Of a stretch of 64,000 nucleotides of DNA, positions 63,190 to 64,000 are shown piece after piece. Source of the stretch: CAXSBR01 sp964236495 (GTDB lineage Bacteria > Actinomycetota > Actinomycetes > Mycobacteriales > Jatrophihabitantaceae); the NCBI GenBank assembly GCA_964236495.1, contig CAXSBR010000009.1, positions 1-64,000 of the forward strand, in the 5' to 3' direction. How positions within the stretch are numbered: the stretch's first letter is position 1; the number at the start of each line of letters is the position of its first letter. The notes under the pieces are model-generated. The model was given only the letters and a program-made list of their open reading frames with translations. It had not been told where the DNA came from and searched no databases. A program made the translations under genes and the position numbers.

Positions 63190-64000
63190 TCAGAAGCCGG
63201 CATAGCCGTTGAGAGTGGCGGTGCGGCCTTGATCGCAAGGCAGCTCCTGGCCGTCGACGGACAGCACCTGGGCCACGCCTCGCACCGACGACACCAGCCA
63301 GATACCGTGCACGGTTCCGATATCGGCCGCGGCCAGAAACCCCCGGGCGCAGCGCACGCCGTCGGCAGTCGCACCGTCGAACAACGCCTGCACAGTCGTG
63401 CTGGCCAGGATTCCGGTCGCCTCGTCAGGTGTGGTGAACAGGGCGCCGCCGCGCTGCCAGACGACCGCCGACGTGGGTGCTTCCAGCACGATGCCGTCGC
63501 TGCTCAGCCAGATGGCGTCGTCGGCGCCGAGGCGACGGGCTTCGCGCAGCGCCGCCATGTTCAGCGCGTAGGACAACGACTTGACGCCGCCGAGCAACCA
63601 GGGCGCGCCGGTGTAGGCGTCGCAGGCTGTGCCGCGCGCGAGCGTGACCACGCCGATGCCAATGGAGCGTTGCCGCACTGCGTCCGGATTCACTGCCCGG
63701 ACGACGGCAAGCACGGTGGGCTCCTCGCTGCCCTCGACGCCGTGGGTCACCATCAGCTTGACCGACGCCTCACCTGGAGTTGTCCAGGCGGCACAGACCT
63801 GCTCGATCAAGGCGCGGCAGGCCCCAAGGTCGACGACGATGCCCAGCGCGTCGGTGGAGCGCGCCAGGCGCTGCAGATGGGCGTCGAGGTTGTTCACCGT
63901 GGACCGGCCGTCGGCGTCAGTCACTACCCGAGCGGTCTCGAAGCAGCCGTCGCCGCGGGAAAGGCCCAGATCGTCGGCGCGTACCACTGGGGCCGACGGA
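63190..64000 (-). CDS. pabC: aminodeoxychorismate lyase-like class IV aminotransferase, 5' end cut by window
   Basis: At least 265 residues. PLP-enzyme fold IV: VVRADDLGLSRGDGCFET, then LLGGVKSLSYALNMAAL with the PLP lysine, and DGIVLEAPTSAVVW plus GILASTTVQALFDGA. This is the branch of PabC and branched-chain/D-amino-acid aminotransferases; by neighbourhood (Rv0812-like) it is called aminodeoxychorismate lyase, making p-aminobenzoate for folate. The frame continues past the window edge (the GTG at 63987 is inside the conserved start), so the first residues lie outside. Confidence 0.8.
   Translation of the reverse strand, partial: PSAPVVRADDLGLSRGDGCFETARVVTDADGRSTVNNLDAHLQRLARSTDALGIVVDLGACRALIEQVCAAWTTPGEASVKLMVTHGVEGSEEPTVLAVVRAVNPDAVRQRSIGIGVVTLARGTACDAYTGAPWLLGGVKSLSYALNMAALREARRLGADDAIWLSSDGIVLEAPTSAVVWQRGGALFTTPDEATGILASTTVQALFDGATADGVRCARGFLAAADIGTVHGIWLVSSVRGVAQVLSVDGQELPCDQGRTATLNGYAGF

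Overview
The window is GC-rich and densely packed, with many GTG starts and several genes that look leaderless (a TANNNT -10 box six to eight bases before the start codon). It encodes mycothiol synthase MshD next to a GlnR-type orphan regulator, a cysteine-rich leader peptide ahead of a thiosulfate sulfurtransferase, a DUF1416 protein, a nitrobindin-like protein and an aminodeoxychorismate lyase-like enzyme. Together these point to an actinomycete (Actinomycetota, mycothiol producer). The mshD/glnR/sulfurtransferase/DUF1416/nitrobindin/pabC set recalls the Rv0812-Rv0819 neighbourhood of Mycobacterium, here spread over about 19 kb. I cannot name genus or species. No rRNA, tRNA, CRISPR array or complete insertion sequence was recognised.

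Layout. 0-10.4 kb: zinc alcohol dehydrogenase, FtsX-like permease, DUF1345-like membrane protein, frameshifted malic enzyme, then a DrrAB-like ABC exporter facing a NarL-type two-component system. 10.4-14.9 kb: a cell-surface polymer locus with a TagGH/Wzm-Wzt-type exporter and two CDP-glycerol glycerophosphotransferase-like enzymes. 14.9-23 kb: metabolic and regulatory genes, including an amputated LysR fragment beside an aminoglycoside-phosphotransferase-fold gene, a nitroreductase/MarR pair with a clear operator, an MFS exporter and a CYTH-CHAD protein. 24-28.5 kb: pstSCAB on the minus strand behind an 11-bp-repeat PHO box. 29.6-35 kb: a nonulosonic-acid locus (putative glycosyltransferase, CMP-sugar synthetase fused to a HAD phosphatase, NeuB-like synthase, GT39-like membrane glycosyltransferase). 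35-44.8 kb: a defence island with a putative nuclease-fold protein, hsdM (frameshifted), hsdS, a broken DUF3800 gene, an Mrr remnant, a Fic protein and hsdR. 44.8-51 kb: mshD, glnR, membrane and DUF2993 proteins, then the sulfur operon, whose two enzymes are separated by an exact 83-bp tandem repeat. 51-64 kb: oligopeptidase B-like peptidase (frameshifted), PadR-regulated ABC transporter (permease frameshifted), exonuclease III, copper proteins, nitrobindin and pabC.

Two themes cut across the window. First, five genes carry one or more single-base indels that can be repaired in silico to the family's normal length, and two carry an in-frame stop; this could be assembly error or real decay and limits confidence in those products. 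Second, short tandem repeats of 12-16 bp sit in gene tails, linkers and gaps at many places. A separate repeat family beginning GAGCATCG occurs both in frame inside the CMP-sugar synthetase gene and as an 83-bp array between the sulfurtransferase and DUF1416 genes. In that array each unit encodes a 28-residue mini-ORF with its own Shine-Dalgarno, overlapping the next by GTGA.
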